The translations under genes and the position numbers were made by a program. DNA of 64,000 bases from Lutjanus erythropterus (lineage: Eukaryota > Chordata > Actinopteri > Lutjaniformes > Lutjanidae), in the NCBI GenBank assembly GCA_020091685.1, contig CM034599.1, positions 7,286,836 to 7,350,835 of the forward strand. Direction: 5' to 3'. How positions within the stretch are numbered: position 1 is the first letter of the stretch; every line of letters starts with the position of its first letter. The notes under the pieces were generated by a model. The model saw only the letters and a program-made list of their open reading frames with translations, was not told the DNA's origin and made no database searches. Of this stretch, positions 58,906-64,000 are shown one piece after another.

Positions 58906-61380
58906 AATGTTTAATGACGCAGCTAAAAAACAAGAGTAGAAACTTGTTTACCAAATGCTCATTTCAGCTTCTCTCACTGGTTAACAACCACGATTTTTTA
59001 AAAAGTGCACTAACACTGATTCCCCTTAATTCCTCACTGAAATATTCTCCCTGTACATTTTTAAAGATTCTATCTGTTTTATCATGTCACTGTAATGCAC
59101 ACTGATTAATAACGGGGAAAAAAACCCCCCGAATGCTTGACTGAAAGAGTCTCAGTTGACTGAGAGGTCTCCGATTAATGATTTGAGTCTTCGATTATCA
59201 GGGGGCAGGCCTGCTTAATACTAGAGGCTTATTATGCCAATGACAGCTCTCCTTGCCCGTACTAATCTAACCCTGTGAGAGCGCATCAAATGTGAATTAA
59301 CCCTTCTGAAGTGGAGAGGAGGGGGGAGTGATGCACAAAAGGATTCAGTAATGACTTGATCCCTTTGTAGAATAAGAAAGGAAAAGTACATGAACACAAA
59401 GTTGTGGTATTGAGTACAGTAATACTGTAGCTTGGAGCCAGCTGCTCCACCAGGCACCTGTAGTTTGTGGTGACTGTTGTGAAGGGATTAGGCCAGTCCA
59501 CTCCTTAAATCAGTCTGACTTCAGATCAAAGGGGTTAAAGCAGGATTAGGATTAATCTGCCTTGGTAGAACAGGTGTTAATCCCTTAAATTAGCCATGTA
59601 GCACAGGCAGGCCTCTCTTTCATCTCAACACCTGACTTATGGGCTGGAATACAGAGAGCTCACTTACAGGGAAGTAGCTCTGTTGTTACCCCACCAGAAT
59701 TAGTTGTCCTCCCTCACCCTGACCGCTCTGATAACAGGCCCTGCTCTAATGTATCAGCAAGATGACTTCATTTGCATGCAGCCGGTGTTTTGAGAGCGGC
59801 TGAGTCAAACAGCTGTGCTCTCTGCTTCCTTTGAAACAAGGGTTACGTAAAGCATACTTTATGATTTGCGATACTAACGGGTGGCTTACAGGATATCCTC
59901 GGGCAAGGTGCATCGAATACTTCACCAGAAATAAAACAGGCCTGTGCTATTGATACGCACCGTGTAGAGGCTCAGGAGCTGATGTAGCAGAAGAGGGGAG
60001 TCGTAGGGGGTTTGACTCCACTCCAAGGACAGCAACACTCCAGTCCTTTCCTATCAAACTCTTCAACACATGCTGCCTCTCACCCCCGCCAGCTTCCTCC
60101 CCTGCTGTCAAACCTCCTTGTCATCGGTTTGACTTTTCTACTCCAATCATCTTCATCCCACTCCAGCTCAGCCTCCTGTCAGCTAAGAGTCCGCAATGAA
60201 ACTTTGGTAAGAGCACTGGGACAAAAACTACTCCAAATCTATGCTAAAGCTATTCCTGCATTCACATGATATGGGAATAATCAGAAAAATTTGTTCTCAA
60301 CTCGGAAAATGAACTCTGGGCCACATCAGTTTAAAAGTTAAAAGCACTTTATAAATGTATGCACTTGTTTTCATTACAAAATTGCCTCTGCTTTTGATTA
60401 TCATTGGATTTAGTGCACACTTAATAATTAATAACTAGCCCTGGGAAAAATCAGTCTAGGGAAAAATTGTAAGCAAAATTGTACAATTATTCTACAATTT
60501 ATTTAAAAAGTTAAATATACAAAGCAGTATACAACATACAAGAAGACATACTGGCTTCTTTCCATTAAGCACAAACATGTATTCACCTTCCCACCTCACA
60601 TTAAACTAGATGCCTTCAGTACATGCATAACAAAATCAGGATGCATTCTGGGACATGCAATTTATGGATACAGAAAAAGCATAGAATTAGATGGCACAAA
60701 TTTTATTTTTTGCAAGCTCTCACAGGCCCTTTTTTTTTTTTGCCCACGACCCTTAAGCTTGACACATAGAGCGACCTGGATTAGTTGGAAAACTTATTTA
60801 TTATTAAGTAGGGTGGAAGGAAGGGATGAAGGTCATGTGGAAACTCAGTGTACTTTGTTATGATTGCTTGATTACATGTTGGTGCTGGTTTATGGTACGC
60901 TCTTTGGAAATAAAAAGATGTTTAAGACTGTGACAATATATACCATATTACACAGTTAATTATTTAATTTTATTATATTTATTTTATCAGGGACTGCTGC
61001 ATTGTTTTTGTGTTGCAATGTACATATATAATTTAAACATTAATTGCAAAAGATTGCCATTTTCATTTTGTTTTAATTAAAGACAGAAAGCAGAAGCACT
61101 TAAAAATAAAAAGGGAAAACTAATCCTATACAAGTAAAAAATGCTGTACAACTCAGCCAACCCATCACCTGGACACTGCAACATGTACAGCGACAACAAC
61201 CCTACCCTACCTTTAGAAACAGCCATGCTGTTTCCACATTTAAAAGCTCATAAACACTCCGAAGTCGGAAGATCGACTTCCAAACTCTGGAAATTGGTGC
61301 CCTTTTCAGTGGAGCATGTGAATGCAGTATATATCCAAAACTCATGACTGTCAGTTCACCTGTCTGAACACTAAAGACAG
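58906..61380. other. unique stretch; right part may be 3' UTR of the minus-strand exon
   Basis: About 59140-59830 is repeat-free with TAAT motifs and a perfect octamer ATTTGCAT near 59770, a candidate conserved non-coding block. If the exon at 61571-61381 is real, its 3' UTR runs leftward. TTTATT (AATAAA on the minus strand) occurs near 60790 and 60968, offering possible poly(A) signals. No other gene is seen. Confidence 0.4.
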
Positions 61381-61571
61381 CTAATTAGCATTTGCGACCA
61401 TGGGGGGAGTCACTGTGGTGGTGGTGAGGCCGCTTCCCACAGAGCTCCTGTCTGCTGCCACAGGCACCAGTTTGGCCAGTGGGTCTGCCCCAGTCCGAGG
61501 CTCCACTCCCAGGCTAGACCTTGCCATCTGGCTGGCCCGGTAACAGCCGGCCCCTCTCCCCTGCGGACCTG
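61381..61571 (-). CDS. candidate last coding exon of an unknown gene
   Basis: The minus strand shows a strong acceptor: a pyrimidine tract (TTGTCTTCCTGTCTTCAG) with the exon starting at 61571. The frame (two bases, then 62 codons and TAG at 61383-61381) begins GPQGRGAGCYRASQMARSSL and ends TVTPPMVANAN. Codon use is coding-like, with G/C-rich third positions that contrast with the AT-rich flanks. The tail is Ser/Thr/Pro-rich and looks disordered, with no domain. Upstream exons would lie beyond 64000, as none is seen between 61600 and the window end. An alternative acceptor three bases in is possible. I do not recognise the protein. Confidence 0.45.
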
Positions 61572-61799
61572 CTGAAGACAGGAAGACAACCCAAGGAAGG
61601 TCAGGCCACACTACGATGGCCAGGAGGAGAGAGGGAGTGGTGGATGTACTGAGGAGGGACGAGGAGTGACAGATAAACTAATGGATGCGAGAGAAAGTAA
61701 GAGGGGGACCGTAAGAGACAGAAAGGACACTGCTTCCTTTAAGCTGCCACCCTCAGCGTGACTCAATGACTGATGAATCCTTCTGTCTTTGCCTGCACG
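61572..61799. other. probable last-intron sequence
   Basis: If the exon is real, this is the 3' end of its final intron. It is purine-rich on the + strand at about 61620-61730. No coding-like frame is present. Confidence 0.35.

Positions 61800-61879
<80 letters not shown>
61800..61879. repeat. (GT)40 microsatellite, one interruption
   Basis: An 80-bp GT run with a single A at 61826. It is the longest microsatellite in the window. Confidence 0.95.
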
Positions 61880-61888
<9 letters not shown>

Positions 61889-63109
61889 TGCAGTGTATGT
61901 GAGCATGTGTGCACGCATGAATACAATCCCACTTTTCTCAAACACATCATGACAGCTCACAGCCGGAACGAAAGCTTCATTTACCCACAATTCAGCAGTA
62001 ATTCGCAGATCCCCAGCAGGACTTCCAGTATAGATGACCACTTGGAAGGTCATTAGAAATTCGGCTAAAAAAAACACAGGAAAGATTTCTTTTCCAGGCG
62101 GCTACAGCGTGAACAGTGGAGTCATTACATTTACATTACTATGACACTGTGAGGAATATGAATGTGCTTAATCTTGGAACATCCCCGAATTAAGGCGGAG
62201 AAAAAATTCTGAATCACATCACCCGCTGAGTTTGTGCAGCATGATATAATTCTCTTCGTTTTGAATCACAGTTCTGTTTTTTTGTTTTTTGCTTTTTTTG
62301 CTCATTTGAGCAACGTTGGATAACATGAAGCACGCAGAAATAGATTCATGGCTTCTTCATGTGTTAAATACTGCACAAAACAGTACTTCCATCTTTTTAT
62401 ATTGCACTTGTGTGCTCTACAAATGAAATGCCTCATAACACATGATGTTAAAAGTGTAGAGTGTCGCCCAGTTCTTTTATATTAATGCACAAAACATTTA
62501 ATTGTTAAACTTTGATCGGGGGCTAAAAGGCTTAATACTCACACAAATACTACAAATATCTCTGAGGTGGGAAACCAAATGCAGCCTTGAACTAAGCTTT
62601 AAATATTTATAATCTATAATTAGACATTTGTCTCAAATTAATTTTATTATTGCTAAAAATCGTAAAAGAAAATCTGTATTTTAAAAGCGTGTATGCTTTA
62701 GTGGCATTTAGCAGTGAGTTTGCACATTGCAAACACCCTGTCTAACCCGTGTAAGAGAACCTACGGTGGCATTGAAACTTGCAGAAAACACAAAAGGCCA
62801 TATCTAGAGCCAGTCTGTTGTTTGTCCAGTCTGGGTTACTGGCATGATGGTAGCATCATCTGTAGATATAGATGATTCACTATGAGGTAATAAAAACACA
62901 ACAATTCATATTTCAGGTGATTACACACTAATCAAAACATACTTATGAATATTATATTCCAGTTCTGCCATAGTCTGCCAATAAATCTCTAATTCTTACA
63001 CACTGGACCATAAACCCGCGAAAGGTCTGCTTTTACTTGTTCAAAGTGCTTCTTAATGATCATACCGCTCTTACTAATCTTACAAATGAGGTTATTTTTA
63101 CACTCCTGT
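61880..63109. other. unique non-coding stretch, no gene seen
   Basis: AT-rich sequence with no coding-like frame and no recognised element. A T-rich patch lies at 62277-62300. Confidence 0.45.
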
Positions 63110-63252
63110 TGGTCAGGGGAGTGCCCATTGCTCTGACAGCCCATTATTCTGAAACCCCAATAGTTGAAAATCGTCCCGTAGGACCAAAAGCCCATCTGTC
63201 AGACAGCCCATTATCCCAAAAACAAAAGCCTATCACTCCGAAGAACCATTGA
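63110..63252. repeat. degenerate short tandem repeat (GCCCATTA unit)
   Basis: The phrases GCCCATTGCTCTGACA, GCCCATTATTCTGAAA, CCCCAATAGTTGAAAA, GCCCATCTGTCAGACA, GCCCATTATCCCAAAA and GCCTATCACTCCGAAG follow one another at about 18-35 bp spacing. It reads as a degenerate tandem array around a CCCATTA.TC.GA core, as seen in a known type of fish repeat. Confidence 0.6.
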
Positions 63253-63274
63253 CTGACTGTGCAGTTTTCTGCCC

Positions 63275-63545
63275 TTAAAACTATAATATGTAACATTTCC
63301 TCATTAAAATGTTTAATAATTCTGAAAGCTTGTTATAGATTTCAGAGTAGTGTACTTACATAAACCTAAATGTTTCCAGTGATGGTCAAACCCAAGATAA
63401 CAGTGCGTTTCCTACTACGCTAACACTGAAATACATCATGAAGTCAGAAAGGAAGTCGTTGACTGTGACTTAACCTAACACGAATAAAACTTTACTACAT
63501 TACCTCATCCATGAACAGGACTTCTGCAATGAGAGTTTTTATCAT
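63275..63545. repeat. dispersed repeat (ATATGTAACATTTC family)
   Basis: Contiguous copy of the family that is interrupted at 51540-52190: ATAATATGTAACATTTCCTC, GGTCAAACCCAAGATAACAG, ACACGAATAAAACTTTACTA, then CATTACCTCATCCATGAACA. Confidence 0.6.
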
Positions 63546-64000
63546 TAGAAATACATATTTTTAGCCATTGTCATTAAACTGACAGAGATAGAAACTTTCA
63601 AACCTCCACAGTGAATGTTTAGAATAAGAAAATCAATAAACAAAAAAGCATTTTCTAGGGTTTCCTAATAGTTGCCTGAACCGTTGTCAAGAGTCTTAGT
63701 CACTGTTTTTTATCTTTGTTGGTTATTCACGTAAAAGAAACACATCAAATTCCATCTGGGAGCTGCACTTTGTCATTAGGCCCGGAGGACTGTTGCCACA
63801 CGGACCTTTTCTTTTCCAGCGCAACTGCTGCTAACTGTGCTGTAGCTACCATTAGCAAGTTAGCTCGGTTAGTGGTCCTATGGGATAAAGCTTCTGCTAT
63901 CAGTGAGGGACGGTTTATAGGGAATACAGCAGCTGAGGGGATTTAATGTTACAGCAGCTCCAACCGGAGTCTGACAGGGCGCACAAAGTGGTCGAGGAGC
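63546..64000. other. non-coding stretch at the window edge
   Basis: No exon is supported. The TTAGCAAGTTAGCTCGGTTAG region at about 63850 resembles the GCTAAC-rich phrases of fish repeats. Confidence 0.4.

Noticed and set aside
61766-62077. Frames coding Cys-Val or His-Thr repeats
   Set aside because: Translation artefacts of the (GT)n microsatellite.

Overview
This window looks like nuclear DNA of a ray-finned fish, probably a percomorph. It is AT-leaning, has no long open reading frame and no operon-like packing. It carries CA/GT microsatellites and many short non-autonomous DNA transposons (MITEs) with hAT-style ends, of kinds common in teleost genomes. I see no bacterial, plasmid, viral, CRISPR, rRNA or intact tRNA feature. 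Most of the sequence is intergenic or intronic.

Gene content is sparse and tentative. Three places read like single exons. One is a short internal-exon candidate on the + strand at 3890-3977. One is a CpG-rich promoter with a first coding exon on the - strand, ending at a consensus donor at 46079. One is a last coding exon on the - strand at 61571-61381, with a strong acceptor and a stop. I could not assign any of them to a named gene. The two - strand exons could be the end of one gene and the start of the next, or an alternative promoter and another part of the same locus.

Repeats by region: 2309-2753 is a chimeric hAT-type MITE. 4828-8398 holds three copies of a family with CACTCTTA termini, rich in AGAACC/GGTTCT, with more copies at 36113-37029 and 48801-49871; the longest copy has a 56-bp tandem core. 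12663-13735 and 14958-16203 are two long inverted-repeat (foldback) elements, each split by a different hAT-like insertion with a target duplication. 20764-21877 is a Charlie-like hAT remnant with another element nested in it. 30243-30857 is a dead LINE 3' fragment. 33721-34990 and 37802-38730 share a duplicated repeat block that includes a perfect 20-bp-arm hairpin. 44309-44973, 47429-47735, 51540-52190, 54912-55110, 57659-58110, 58780-58905 and 63110-63545 carry further elements or fragments.

I found no convincing new multi-gene system. The best leads are the minisatellite-core transposon family, the reciprocal nested insertions in the foldback pair, the perfect hairpin that looks like a template-switch mutation, and the orphan exon candidates. 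All family names are from memory of typical teleost repeats and of class hallmarks (TIR and TSD length), not from a database search.
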